A DNA stretch of 64,000 nt from Nematostella vectensis (Eukaryota > Cnidaria > Anthozoa > Actiniaria > Edwardsiidae). The notes beneath the pieces were generated by a model that made no database searches, had not been told where the DNA came from, and was given only the letters and a program-made list of their open reading frames with translations. The DNA is taken from contig NC_064041.1 in NCBI RefSeq assembly GCF_932526225.1, positions 4,089,046 to 4,153,045 on the forward strand, written 5' to 3'. Below are positions 53,901 to 63,820 of the stretch, one piece after another; position 1 is the first letter of the stretch; every line of letters starts with the position of its first letter. Both the position numbers and the translations under genes were made by a program.

Positions 53901-56900
53901 CCTTGGAGGAGAGACCCGCCTTATTTACCATATAACAAGATTATGGCGGAAAGAAGGTGCGGTCTTCTGAAGAAGAGATTTCTTAGAGACGGTGTTCTGT
54001 TTGATAAGTATAAGGAGACAATGAATGATTACATCGAGCGAGGTCATGCAGAGAAGGTACCGGCTGAAGAGTTGGCGCGAAGTGATGGGCGGTTGTGGTA
54101 CTTAAGCCACCACCCAGTGACACACCCATTGAAGAAGGATAAAGTGCGAATTGTTTTTGACTGTGCAGCAAAGTATGGAGGAACTTCGTTAAATGAACAA
54201 TTGTTACAAGGACCGGACTTGACAAACAATCTTGTTGCAGTATTAAGTCGTTTTCGGGAGGAGAAGATCGGATTAGTCGCGAATGTGGAGTCAATGTTTC
54301 ATCAGGTACGGGTGAATCCAAAGGACTGTGATGCATTAAGGTTTTTATGGTGGCCCAACTCTGATTTATCTGGAGAGTTGGAGGAGTACAGGATGGTGAA
54401 ACACTTGTTCGGTGCGACATCGTCACCAAGTGTAGTGAACTATTGTTTGAAGAAGACAATAGAACTTAAGGATAACACCAACCCGGAAGTGTCTGACGCA
54501 ATAGTTAGAAATATGTATGTGGATGATCTTATGAAGTCTACGAATACGACTGAGAATGCAGTTAAACTTGTAAGTGATATCAGAGAAGTGTTGGACAAGG
54601 GAGGGTTCAACTTGACCAAGTGGTGCAGTAACGACAAGGATGTGATTGCATCGGTACCAGAGAAGCAACGAGCCAAGTCAATGTTGAACGAGTTAGAGCG
54701 GCCGACGACTTCGACACTCGGTTTGAAGTGGAATGTGGAAGATGATCAATTTGTATGGGATGTTGCGGACAGCAACAGACGTGCAAAGGAGAAACCTGCA
54801 ACCAAGCGGAGTGTATTATCAATTGTCTACTCTCTGTTTGATCCTCTTGGATTTATTGCACCCTATACCATGAAAGGAAAGCTGCTTCTACAAGTGTTGA
54901 CCAGAAAGCAAGTTGGATGGGATGATCCCATGAACCCAGATGATTCTGCCCAGTGGATGCGGTGGGTGGAAGATCTTCCCAAGCTAGAAGAGGTGAAGGT
55001 TGATCGATGTTTTAAGCCGAAAGATTTCAAGGAACTCAAAGACGCTCAACTACATGTGTTCTCGGATGCATCAAGGCAAGGTTATTCAGCGGTGGCTTAC
55101 TTACGACTAGAAGATGTAGAGGGTCGTAAACATTGCTCATTTGTCATGGGGAAGGCACGACTAGCTCCCCTGCGAGAGATCTCTATTCCAAGACTAGAAC
55201 TAACCGCTGCTGTTATTTCGGTAAAGTTGAGTAAGATTATCCGGGAAGAGCTGGATCTTAAGGTAAACAAAGTGAACTACTGGACTGATTCAATGTCGGT
55301 GCTTAAGTGCATTAACAATGAAACGAAGAGGTTTCACACCTTTGAGTCCAATCGTTTGACAATTATACATGATGGTTCCAATGCTGGAGAATGGCGGTAT
55401 GTGAATAGGGATGACAACCCAGCTGATGATGGCTCAAAGGGACTCAAGATGGACACTCTAATCAGGAACGATCGGTGGCTGAAGGGACCGAGCTTCCTAT
55501 TGGAGGACGATGCAGACTGGCCTAAGGTGATCACAATCCCCGAGATTACGGACGATGACCCAGAAGTCAGAAAGGAAGCGCAAGTGTATGTGACATGTGA
55601 GGAGAAACGGAGAAATGTTATTAATAACATCATCATGTACCACTCTTCGTGGCAGAAGTTGAAGTTATCGATCGCCTGGTTATTGCGATACAAGCAATTC
55701 TTAAGGAGTAAGGTGTTGCAACGCAAGGAAGCCCAAGGTGAGCATGAGAAGAGGGACGTCGGAGGATTAATGACGGTTGAGGAGTTGCAAGAGGCAGAGT
55801 GCATAATTCTGCGGCATGTTCAACGAGAAGAATTCCCTGACGAGAGATTGCATGAGAAATCTGACAAGTCAATCAGTAAGTTATGTCCGCAGAAAGAAAA
55901 CGGACTGATACGTGTCGGAGGACGGATCGGGAAGGCACAGGTTGACTACGAGTTGCGACATCCTATAATACTACCCTACAAGAATCATGTTACAGACCTG
56001 ATTATTATGGATCATCATCAGGGTGTTGGACATATGGGTCAAGAGTCAGTTTTGTCGTCTCTGAGAAACGAGTATTGGGTAATAAAGGGACGATCTGCAG
56101 TTCGTCGAGTGATTGGCAAGTGTCTTAAGTGTCAGAGAAGAAGAGCAAAGCCAATGGAGCAATTCATGGCAGACCTTCCGGCTATGCGAGTTGCAGCTGA
56201 GGAGCCACCCTTCACTTACGTAGGGGTCGATTACTTTGGCCCAATGGAGGTCAAGGTCGGAAGGTCAAAGGTTAAGAGGTATGGATGTTTGTTTTCGTGC
56301 CTCAGCATGAGAGCTGTGCATGTTGAGATAACGCATTCAATGGACACGGACTCCATGATTAACGCCCTGCGACGGTTTATCAGTCTTAGAGGATATCCTA
56401 AAGAGATCCATAGTGATAATGGTACAAATTTTACGAAGGCAGATAAGGAGCTAAAGCAAGCCCTCGGAGAATGGGATCTCGAGAGGATCAACAGGTTTTG
56501 TATCCAAAGGCGGATTAAGTGGAGCTTTATCCCACCTGCGGCAAGCCACATGGGTGGTGCATGGGAAAGGATGGTACAGACTACCAAGCGTGTGTTGAAG
56601 TCGCTGTTGAATGAACAAATAGTTTCCGATGAGGTGCTTCTCACGGTAATGGCGGAGACCGTGAACATCATCAATAGCAGACCACTGACACGTAACAGTG
56701 ATGATATCGAGGATGAGATGCCCTTAACTCCCAACCATTTGCTTCACTTGAGACCAACGCCTAGTGTGCCACCAGGCGTATTTGGAAAGGAAGATATGTA
56801 TTGTAGGCGAGCCTGGAGACAAGCCCAATATCTGAGCAACAGATTTTGGCGTCGGTGGACAAGTGAATATCTCCCAACGCTGATGGAGAGAACGAAGTGG

Positions 56901-57158
56901 ACTACTGTCAGAGAAAACCTCAAGGAAGGTGATGTAGTTCTTTTGGCTGATGAGAACTTTCGGAGAGGCGAATGGCCACTTGCACGTGTGATGGAAGTCC
57001 TACCAAGTAGTGATGGCCGTGTGCGCAGCGCCATGGTGAAGACGGTATCTACTGTCGCGACGCGAGCGAAAAGACGGAGGCGAGGAGATGTTCAAGTGAG
57101 CAGCACTATACTTACGCGACCGGTGACGCGTCTCTGTAAATTGGAGATGGATAACTAG
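50973..57158 (+). CDS. BEL/Pao Gag-Pol polyprotein
   Basis: About 2,061 codons from ATG 50973. Domains by approximate residue: coiled-coil-like charged N-terminus; DUF1759-type gag 325-490 (HFDGNPINYVSFMHNFE); CCHC-like knuckles 560-620 (CVKCLSGGHFRDTC); aspartic protease LLDSGSEVSLC near 706; reverse transcriptase from about 1040 with MYVDDL near 1183; RNase H near 1360 (LHVFSDASRQG); integrase zinc-binding region near 1680; integrase core with VGVDYFGP, HSDNGTNF and GGAWER (Asp, Asp, Glu) at about 1750, 1814 and 1865; DUF5641-like C-terminus. At about residue 1104 the RT motif A reads VANVESMF, with Asn where Asp is expected. A start upstream is blocked by the stop at 50952. Confidence 0.9.
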   Translation: MYKGNKNEVSRKLQSYHNTWVKFVRVHSDLMDLMDEGEEKMEAQRVYDMELTLKLELYSAVDEQDMQDIESGSQVSERHTKSRVSDRESRSHVSSRHSSRYSRSSVKSVAALEERAALSKLDLGHLRKKQQLNRKFDELKYAHELLEAEVKCEKAQTSYMIYKKEREDLNVDQSNKSAVSEDVCDVFKAQSENKIEQHAPIGNVSTNPTVKLTEEIVVNEELMVEPCIGNNNKVSSSAGLKESCVSVCLSSELSVDKSHESERVNREISSHVRGGEETMLNNGTKEAQAGLNLPGSQPSTNSNNGLFDSGEHVARVLSQAMSTPRIEYMHFDGNPINYVSFMHNFETCLESLTSDNSRKLQYLIQHCTGKARDAIESCVNLPTSEGYNTAKNTLKENFGLPHIIAKAHLKRLQDLPPLRNGGGPALLEFSRHLEVAHRTLSGMGSDYVSELNYTSTLRELNNKLPYFMKGKWTERAGRIIESGSRPNFSDFLKFIKERAKLVNNEFGEDLVSASSQRGKKGNNSDKKQTPRSSMATGVTPPQNSEQRQQRGQGNASWKCVICSGPHGLWKCAQFKELNSEERNKLVLSNRLCVKCLSGGHFRDTCPKTTFKCQVKGCGKEHHTLLHFSVQERKDNTVDNKIDKSPGQARPNASAPETTGVNAGSTSVASVSVATGAGERRVCLGVIPVKVKVKGDDRVLETYALLDSGSEVSLCKEQLFTDLGCDGIAMNFELAGVTGTRKLKGHMVDLVVMSQDGMVESELLNVRTVKEIPVSSSCIPRREDVEQFTHLRSINLQECGASEVGLIIGLKENPLLFVPLEYKAGNDGEPVGVRYSLGWTVMGPMCGKRDSDQCSVNLINVANKQFPEELYNEESCLVAHTHPEDTKLAEHDGTGTPQHCSFKDNVSRTAKLKTADLEIEKEIDKEVLQQQLERLWQTDFADSVVSSNVCPSIENKRALEIMEDTLEIVDGHYQVALPWRRDPPYLPYNKIMAERRCGLLKKRFLRDGVLFDKYKETMNDYIERGHAEKVPAEELARSDGRLWYLSHHPVTHPLKKDKVRIVFDCAAKYGGTSLNEQLLQGPDLTNNLVAVLSRFREEKIGLVANVESMFHQVRVNPKDCDALRFLWWPNSDLSGELEEYRMVKHLFGATSSPSVVNYCLKKTIELKDNTNPEVSDAIVRNMYVDDLMKSTNTTENAVKLVSDIREVLDKGGFNLTKWCSNDKDVIASVPEKQRAKSMLNELERPTTSTLGLKWNVEDDQFVWDVADSNRRAKEKPATKRSVLSIVYSLFDPLGFIAPYTMKGKLLLQVLTRKQVGWDDPMNPDDSAQWMRWVEDLPKLEEVKVDRCFKPKDFKELKDAQLHVFSDASRQGYSAVAYLRLEDVEGRKHCSFVMGKARLAPLREISIPRLELTAAVISVKLSKIIREELDLKVNKVNYWTDSMSVLKCINNETKRFHTFESNRLTIIHDGSNAGEWRYVNRDDNPADDGSKGLKMDTLIRNDRWLKGPSFLLEDDADWPKVITIPEITDDDPEVRKEAQVYVTCEEKRRNVINNIIMYHSSWQKLKLSIAWLLRYKQFLRSKVLQRKEAQGEHEKRDVGGLMTVEELQEAECIILRHVQREEFPDERLHEKSDKSISKLCPQKENGLIRVGGRIGKAQVDYELRHPIILPYKNHVTDLIIMDHHQGVGHMGQESVLSSLRNEYWVIKGRSAVRRVIGKCLKCQRRRAKPMEQFMADLPAMRVAAEEPPFTYVGVDYFGPMEVKVGRSKVKRYGCLFSCLSMRAVHVEITHSMDTDSMINALRRFISLRGYPKEIHSDNGTNFTKADKELKQALGEWDLERINRFCIQRRIKWSFIPPAASHMGGAWERMVQTTKRVLKSLLNEQIVSDEVLLTVMAETVNIINSRPLTRNSDDIEDEMPLTPNHLLHLRPTPSVPPGVFGKEDMYCRRAWRQAQYLSNRFWRRWTSEYLPTLMERTKWTTVRENLKEGDVVLLADENFRRGEWPLARVMEVLPSSDGRVRSAMVKTVSTVATRAKRRRRGDVQVSSTILTRPVTRLCKLEMDN

Positions 57159-57256
57159 AGAGTGAACTGCGTAATGTAAAGTAACGGAGATATCGTCGGT
57201 TGCCGCTTGATTAAGTGTAAATAAAAACTTTCAGGTAGTTTATATTTAGGGGCCGG

Positions 57257-57588
57257 TGTGGCTACCGACGCGCGGTATACCTGTGGTAATTATATCGGTG
57301 TCACATGACTAAACAAGTTTGTACAAGTCAGAAAGTCAGAGTTTGTAATGGCCGACAGCTTGGTGAGTTTTTCATTTTCTCGATTCTTATGTCGTTTGTT
57401 ATTCGCACTTATAGCTGTAATTTTATTGTAGAAAACCGCTAGAAAGCTACATTGTAGAAGGAGCTGCCAGGTTCCGGAAGTTAATAAGTGTGTTATTCAA
57501 GCATCGGAATAAATTGTTGTGTTTATAATCGGTTGTCGTCGTGGTTTATGAGCCCCTTCGCCTCGTGGGCCTGCGCGAGGAGGTGACA
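57257..57588 (+). repeat. 3' LTR of the BEL/Pao element
   Basis: Same length as the 5' LTR and identical except for two substitutions seen near its 3' end. It is preceded by the short purine-rich AGGGGCCGG, a weak polypurine tract. Confidence 0.95.
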
Positions 57589-57593
57589 CGTTC

Positions 57594-58463
57594 TCTATAA
57601 CAGTCTTTCACTACCAGTAAACCAACCAAATTTGGATGTCTGAGAAGCCATTGCCTGTAGAAGTTATAGCTTTGGTCTGATGATATTAGAGGACAGTGGA
57701 GTCTTCTGTGACGGAGGAAAGTAACGCAATAGAGGATAACGTTATCTTGGATAACCTTAAATTATTATAGTTTAGTAAGTCGCCGACCTTCCTGAAGTTA
57801 ATGGACAGCATGTTTTGTTAACTCTAAAAGGGTTTTCTTTTGGTTAAATAATTTATCTTGACAAACTTTAACCATTCGGCTAAAGTTCCTCTAAAACGGG
57901 ATAGTAGAGAATGGGAAAATTACCCTTGACAAAGTGGATAGTGGGAGTGGCGCGTCCCTTTTCATGTGGTACTTGAGAACCGAAATTGGCCAATTCTCGT
58001 TTCGTACTTCTTAAAGAAAGGAAGGAAAAAAGGGCTTCAGACCTAGCCGTGGGTAGAATTAGGTTTTTAGTACGGTTCAAGACTTTGACCGACACACCCA
58101 TTGGGGTAGGTCTTCCCTTGGACGCCCACTGGCTAAGCCCTTATCAAAACAAGTCTAAAAGCTTTCTATGACTGTCGGTGTTGGACTATCTGAGGGGTGC
58201 CGTCATAGGAACATATAAATAGGGGGGGGGGGGGGGGTGAGCCGAGCATGAAATGATCGAAATTAAAAGCCTGGTACCGTCTCCACTACACTCTCCAGTA
58301 GTCTCTTTACAGAGGTTGGAGATCCCGGACTTCTTCAAAAACAAGGTTATTGGAATACCGAGCATTTCACACACCGTTAGGAACTTCTTTTTGTATATTT
58401 TCTTTGTTTTGGGCAATTTTCCATTTCGTTTTGGGCAACTTTGATTAAGGCAGAGCTTAGCAA
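57594..58463. other. Non-coding DNA; possible Gypsy LTR with G16 run
   Basis: A run of 16 G at 58222-58237 follows CATATAAATA, a TATA-box-like motif. TGTCGGTGTTGGACTATC at 58171 could begin an LTR of the Gypsy fragment that starts at 58464; no partner LTR is present. ATAACGTTATC at about 57736 is palindromic. Confidence 0.35.
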
Positions 58464-59405
58464 TTGGGTATGTTCAAAAAGGAAAAAATGGATGAGTTCG
58501 TGGTAAAAATAGAGGCGTTACACACCAATGTTAACCATCGTTTTCAAAACTTACAGAGAGCCCACGACGCTAGTATCGCGGGTCTAGCCACAGAAAATGT
58601 AGCGCTAAAAAGCCTTTATTTCCTATACTTTCGGGAGGCGAGGAAGAAAAAACATGATAAATTTTTGACAATTTTCCATCAGCTTGCAACCTTTTGTAAT
58701 TGGAATGACGCCAGACAAGCCTCGGCTTTACCACTTAACTCTTAGGGGAAAGGCTCTTTCTTGGTACAACACGTTAGAGGAAAAAGGTTATTGAACGTCC
58801 TTATTGAACGGAGAGAGGATCTCCCTTATATGTTTTCAATCAAAGGTGCTACAGATAAGTCACTGTTTCAGAAGGAAATATGGTACCTATTCGTCTGCCT
58901 AATCCTACATCAGAAGGGATTGAAATGTATGAGAACACTAGAGTTGCCTTTTTTCAAAACTAGACAACCAAACTAAAACAATCGAGTTCCCAGAGGATAT
59001 GACCTTTCAGTCAGGTCGCGCAACTTCAGGTTCAACCTTTGACCCGTCACACCTTCCAGACAGACTGTTTAGCATCATCAGTTGAACAATTAGGAAGATA
59101 CTCAATTATTGAACGCATCATAGACACAGGGGATGCCTCACCTGTGAGGCAGAGGTCTTATAAGACCACACCTGAGCAAAGAAAGGAAATCGATAAGCAG
59201 GTTACAAAAAGGTTACGGAACAATATCATACAACCATCAACTAGTGCTTGGGCATCACCTGTGGTTTTAGTTGCTAAACCTGATGGTTCCGCAAACTCAA
59301 TGCAGTCACTAGGCGAGACTTCCCACTACCCCTAATCTCCGAGATGTTCGACAGTTTATTGGCGGCACAGATATTTACGAGGGATTCCTGTGGAATCCCG
59401 AAGTC
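58464..59405 (+). pseudogene. Gypsy gag-RT fragment with internal deletion
   Basis: MDEFVVKIEALHTNVNHRFQ opens a gag-like coiled region, followed by KKHDKFLTIFHQLATFCNWN, SALPL and (in other frames) KALSWYNTLEEKG-type text, all typical of Gypsy gag. It stops at 58745. At 59039 the text is already at the RT approach: YSIIERIIDTGDASPVRQRS and QPSTSAWASPVVLVAKPDGS. Then frame-shifted RRDFPLPLISEMFDSLLAAQ, after which it ends near 59405. The gag C-terminus, zinc knuckle and protease are missing, as is everything after the first RT blocks. Confidence 0.6.
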
Positions 59406-59477
59406 ATAAATTGGGCACTTTTCTTTTTCTTCGTCGCAAAAACGACAATTTCGTACCCAGATGGTTTCTGATAGATT

Positions 59478-59960
59478 TTGACCGAGGTGCACTGTGACAA
59501 CAATGTGGTTCAGGAATTAAGAGCGGGGGAGTATTTGGTGGAGTTGAAAGAGGAATCGCTCGTGGAACGGCTCATCAAAGAAGGCTTCAATATCGAATCA
59601 CAACACATCTCTTGTCACCCGCCTCGAGGCTACTACACCAGCGTCTCAATTATGGGCCTCAGGGCCTATGTAGACGAGAAAGTGATTGAGACCTTCAAAA
59701 ATGACGGAGAGATAAGACGCGAGATAATAAGACTTAAATACAAGATCGGGCACGAACTAGAGTGCCTGGAGAACGAGAATAGGCTGGTGAAGATGGTGTC
59801 GAACAACGCATTGATCCCCTATTCCCTCAAGATCAAGGACGAATGGTGCCGAATCATCCACTCCAACCAACAGTTATACGGGATGAAGTGCTTTGATTTC
59901 GGACATACCAGAAGATAATGCCCGAACATAGATTGCCGAAAATGCAGAGAACGGGGTTCA
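59478..59960 (+). pseudogene. LINE ORF1-like fragment with zinc knuckle
   Basis: A 146-codon frame reads VHCDNNVVQELRAGEYLVEL, HISCHPPRGYYTSVSIMGLR and AYVDEKVIETFKNDGEIRRE. It ends in YGMKCFDFGHTRR, a stop, then CPNIDCRKCRERG. The last part is a CCHC-type knuckle with the second Cys replaced by Phe (CFDFGH instead of CxxCGH). I read it as the RRM-like plus knuckle portion of a LINE or gag-like ORF1, from memory of similar coral sequences. Neither end of an element is present. It follows directly on the Gypsy fragment, so the junction near 59410-59470 is a rearrangement or insertion point. Confidence 0.45.
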
Positions 59961-59980
59961 TTCCTCTTCCGTTTATTTGT

Positions 59981-60008
59981 AATTAGGCGGGTTACAGCCC
60001 GCCTAATT
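59981..60008. repeat. Perfect 11-bp hairpin followed by a T tract
   Basis: AATTAGGCGGG pairs with CCCGCCTAATT around TTACAG; TTTT follows. It has the look of a bacterial intrinsic terminator, but the context is eukaryotic. It lies just after the LINE ORF1-like fragment. Confidence 0.8.
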
Positions 60009-60741
60009 TTTTGTTACGTTTTTGTTGTTTGGGTATGTAACTCTTTGTATCTTAAGGGTCCGTTTAAAACCATTGTAATTGGTCCTATTAAAAATCTTCC
60101 AGAAGCTGCTACAAATGCAAGTGTTGGCTAATTATCCCTTGAAATAGCGGCCATGCATTTAAAATCATTGAAATCACAAGCTAGCCTCTAAATGTCAAAG
60201 AAATAACTCTAGCTTCGTAGGTCATCAACAAAGTCAAATAGTAGTTGCATACCAGCTGCATTTATTCATCAGAGATTTTGCGCTCAAAAGCGAAATTGTT
60301 TTGATTTGAATTTCTAACGTACGAGAATGACTATCAGTTTTTGCATCTCGGCGTTCCAGTCAATGAAAATGACATCCAGGATGGATGCTCAACCTCGAGA
60401 AGCTACAGAGTCAATGAATTAAATGTTTTTTTCACTTGTCGATAGGATAATTTTACTGCAATTCACATAATGATTTGTTTTTTTTCTTGTATAAGGTATA
60501 AGAAGACCGGTAAAGACACCTGGAAGTTTGAAATGAGTTAAAGGGTCAACAAATGTGTTTGAGTATGACCTTTGGCTGTTTATTCAAGTCTGAATTGTAA
60601 AACGTTGACCGTTGAGAGTTTTATTGATTGTACGTAGCATGAAGTGCTAGTAAACGCAAACGCAAAAAGGTACCGAAGGAAATTGATTGCACAGGGAAAC
60701 GAATTTCCACGACATTTGGTCCGATCGAGCCGGATAGGAGA
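60009..60741. other. Non-coding DNA upstream of a BEL gag fragment
   Basis: No gene seen. The last 40 bases (TTTGGTCCGATCGAGCCGGA at 60715) may be the leader of the BEL-type element that starts at 60742. Confidence 0.4.
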
Positions 60742-61259
60742 ATGGCGACTGTAGAATCAAAGAGGAAAACCATAGCGGGACACAGAGCCTTCGTGACGAG
60801 GTTAATGGCTGAGGGGTGCGAGGAAAAGAGTGCGGTCGAAGTACTGGGAAACCGGCTACAGATCCTCAAGACCCTCGACGATGAAGTGCTCGAGTTGATG
60901 TCCAGAGATGATGTATTCACCGAAGAAGATGTAGAAGAACAGACGGTGAACGCAGGAAAGATAAAAACGACCATAAGAGAAAAGATATTGGCGCTCGAGG
61001 CAGCCGAACGGACGAGCCGCCAAAACAGCGTAGCAAGTGAGATTGAGAGTGAAGCCGCCGTGAGCAGTGCGCAAGGCCAAGAGACAAGAGCCCGATTGCC
61101 TAAGCTGAGGCTAAAGAACTTTGCTGGGAGAAACTTTGGTGGAGGAAACTTTGCTTTGTCGGTGAGTGGCAGGAGTTTTGGGATGGATTCGAGAGTAGCA
61201 TCCATTCCAATCCTTGCCTGGCCACCGTCGATAAGTTCAATTATCTGAGAAGTCTGCTC
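60742..61259 (+). pseudogene. BEL-type gag fragment fused to a transposase
   Basis: ATG at 60742 opens MATVESKRKTIAGHRAFVTR, a helical charged region, then RARLPKLRLKNFAG near 61090. A frame change at about 61130-61155 leads to WQEFWDGFESS, HSNPCLATVDKFNYLRSLL, the classic gag (DUF1759) start of BEL elements. Exactly after RSLL the sequence switches to the DDE transposase text (VNDVGYSIELL) in the same frame. This gag differs from that of the intact BEL element at 50293, so it came from another family. The gag remainder and all of pol are absent. Confidence 0.7.
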
Positions 61260-62164
61260 GTCAACGATGTGGGCTATAGCATTGAGCTCTTGCATGAATT
61301 TACAGATGGGTGCGCAGCACAATATAAGTCACGACACTGCATTGGAGATTTGTCATGTTCTCTGGCAGATTTTGGATATCCGGTCCAAAGAAGCTTTTTC
61401 GAAACCTCCCATGCTAAAGGAGAGCAAGATGCTGCTGGCTCTCATGTAAAGCAGAAAACCAGCCAAGCCGTCCTACGCAGAAAAGCTAAAATCAATTCTG
61501 CAAGGACATGTATGCTTATCTGGTTGAAAAGTTTACAGAGCCAGCAGCAACTAGCTATGCTGCTCGTAGGACGGCTATCCAGCTGACGCACCGTGTTTTC
61601 TTTTATGTTCCGGCAAAAGGAGAGGGTGCAGTCTCCAGGAACCTTGATGGGCGAAAAATCAAGGAAGCAAAGGGCATAAGAAAATGGCACTGTGTCAAGA
61701 CACTTCCCCAGCAAGAGAAGGTCCTAGTACGGCATCGGACATGCTACTGTGTGAGCTGCATTGTGAAAGATGAAGATTCATGTAACAATAAGGCATGGCT
61801 TGATGAGTGGAAAGAAGTGACTATCCCTAGAGATGGTTCAGTTGCTATCACTCGTCAAGCCACAGAGCAGCCTGCTCTTGATCATGATACAGCATCACAC
61901 ACGGCAGATCTGGCTGCGTGCGGCAGCACTGTTGCCATTGAGGCTGAAGGTGATAGAATGTACGACTATCTCCTCAAAGTCACGTCAGCAAGTGCTGAGG
62001 AGCTAGAACATGACTACACTGATGATTACCACAACACTGTACTGAGAGAAGAGTCTGTCTTGAAAGGGCATTTTTATCTCCGTGATAATATTCATGACAT
62101 GACTTTCACCTTAAACGAAAAACGGATTGCAGTTGTTTATGCGGCCACTGTCCGCCATATATGA
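61260..62164 (+). pseudogene. DDE-type transposase C-terminal part (copy B)
   Basis: Starts at VNDVGYSIELLHEFTDGCAA and follows copy A to the shared stop. A frame change near 61500 (one base missing in the AAGGACATG region, where copy A has AAAGACATG) splits it in two frames. The first catalytic Asp region (INDYSE) is not included; TDG and GEQD are. Other differences from copy A are point changes and CYCVSC instead of CYCCVSC. It cannot be an active transposase. Confidence 0.75.
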
Positions 62165-62220
62165 ATTATATTAAATAAGCTAAATCAATTTTGTCATATT
62201 TTGATTTTTTTTTATATTTT

Positions 62221-62708
62221 AGTCAGTTCTTCTTAGGAGACGCGGTGTGTTGCCGTCAGGGGCACTTCTTCTTCAGAAGTTGTGTGGAGATGCACTTACA
62301 GCAGTTTGGTAACTGTCCCCTAGACGGATAAGAACTTGCCCTTGAGGATATAAGAACAGTTCTGATGGTCAACAGTCTAGTGGGGAAGTTGCCGTCATTG
62401 TACTGTGAAGAGTGCCCCTGGAGAGAAAAGCTTGATTTGCGGCAGTGGCATACGGAAACATGCCAAAGAAGCCTGTCCCCTGCCGCAATGTGGGCTGCCA
62501 GACCCTCGTGCAGAGGAAAACCTGGAGGAGCATATGGACGCCTGCCCGTTTGCAGAAAAAGCTGCACAGTGCACCAGCTTCAACAAATGGAAGAGCATAG
62601 GTGCCTAGGCTGCCCCCGAGCGCAGCGTTACTGTCCTCTGGGATGCGGGCAAAGAATGCAAGGGTATTTAATAGGATTGCATTTTCCACGTAATAAACTT
62701 ACATAACC
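62221..62708 (+). pseudogene. RING / TRAF-type zinc-finger pseudogene (copy B)
   Basis: Same content as 47686-48170, including the TAA after CPLDG (62329-62331). It differs by one A fewer in the GCAGAAAAAGCTGC run (62551-62565) and by single substitutions (CCGCAATGTGG versus CCGCAAAGTGG). Other stops and frame changes are shared. The gene was therefore already dead before duplication. Confidence 0.5.
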
Positions 62709-63820
62709 TAGACCAATTTGTTCCGCTCTTTACAGAGTTTTGTCTAGGCGGAAATTTGATTGTTAACAATAAATCCTAAACGGTTTTACGTAATGTTTTT
62801 TAATAACGTATTAGAGGGCATATTCTTGCTAAAAGTAGTAACAGTGCCGTTACTAGGGAAATTTGTTTGTTTCATAAAAGCCTGTGCTTTTTGTCAAATC
62901 TCTTGGAACTTTCAACATAATGACACAAGTTATGACGTCATCCGACCCCTCCCATGATCACGTGACCTAGAACAGCAAAACGTGTCGGAGAAGCTGCTGT
63001 TCAAATCTAACATATTTTTTGCAGAAATATTTTAACATTACTATTTTTTAAAACTTCACGCATCTGATTTGTAAAATTTTGATACCGCGAGAAATGGCTA
63101 ATTTTTATGTTCTTGGAAAACTACATATTTCTTAATAACTTTTTCATTTCTTTAATTTATTCTCTAAAAACAATTAATTCTCTAAAATTGCATTTTCTTC
63201 TACAAAATGCCGAAATTTTATATTTATCTCTTGAGAAAAAGGAAAAAAAAAATTAGAATTGGAGTATCAAAGAAAATAAAATAAAAAGACTCGACCAGGG
63301 TTTGCTTACCGTAATAATTCCAATAAGCACCCTCCGTCATTAAGCGCACCCCCTCGAACAAGAAATTTGGAGCCCCCTTTCCCTATCCGAAAAACATATA
63401 AACAAAAATACCATTTGAATAGTACAATACTACTAGGACATAAAAAAAATACAAAACTACTGCGTTATATCTTTTTTTTTCGTTTCTACTGACTAAGTAA
63501 ATTCTGAATAATAACGTTAAAACAAGAAAGAAAAAAAGAATATGGTACAAAACAACCCCTTTTACCGAAAAAATTCCAAACATAGATTTAAGTGTTTTGT
63601 TTGTTTCTAAGCATCACTCTTCGCTCATTAGAGCATGGCGGCACCCTTACAAGATACGTGTCACATGAGGCCGATGAGAGCAGAGTAGTGATACAAGGCG
63701 GGACGATTGGATTCCCTGACTTTGTGGACAACCAAAAATGGTTGACCTGGAAAGACAGTGATGTTTTTTTAGGGTTGATTTCCTTTTTGTCTGTCACCCC
63801 TGACTTGCCACTGCAATCGA
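62709..63820. other. Non-coding part of duplicated block B
   Basis: Matches 48171-49290 with small indels in A/T runs. No additional gene was seen. Confidence 0.6.

Larger units (their letters stand above)
50293..57588 (+). mobile_element. BEL/Pao LTR retrotransposon, nearly intact
   Basis: The element is 7,296 bp. It has identical-length 332-bp LTRs at 50293-50624 and 57257-57588 and a perfect 5-bp target duplication CGTTC (50288-50292 and 57589-57593). I found two LTR substitutions (CCCCATCG/CCCCTTCG and CTCGCGGG/CTCGTGGG), so insertion was recent. The internal region carries one ORF with gag, protease, reverse transcriptase, RNase H and integrase in BEL/Pao order. No envelope-type gene is visible after the integrase. 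The tRNA primer site was not identified. Confidence 0.95.

Noticed and set aside
50293-57588. Endogenous retrovirus with an envelope gene
   Set aside because: No reading frame remains between the integrase end (57158) and the 3' LTR (57257), so it is an LTR retrotransposon without envelope.
59981-60012. Bacterial intrinsic terminator, suggesting contamination or transfer
   Set aside because: The flanks are retroelement remnants of eukaryotic type with no bacterial gene nearby.
60621-61322. 233-codon minus-strand open frame
   Set aside because: It is antisense to the BEL gag fragment and crosses the gag-transposase junction. The plus-strand text has recognisable domains.
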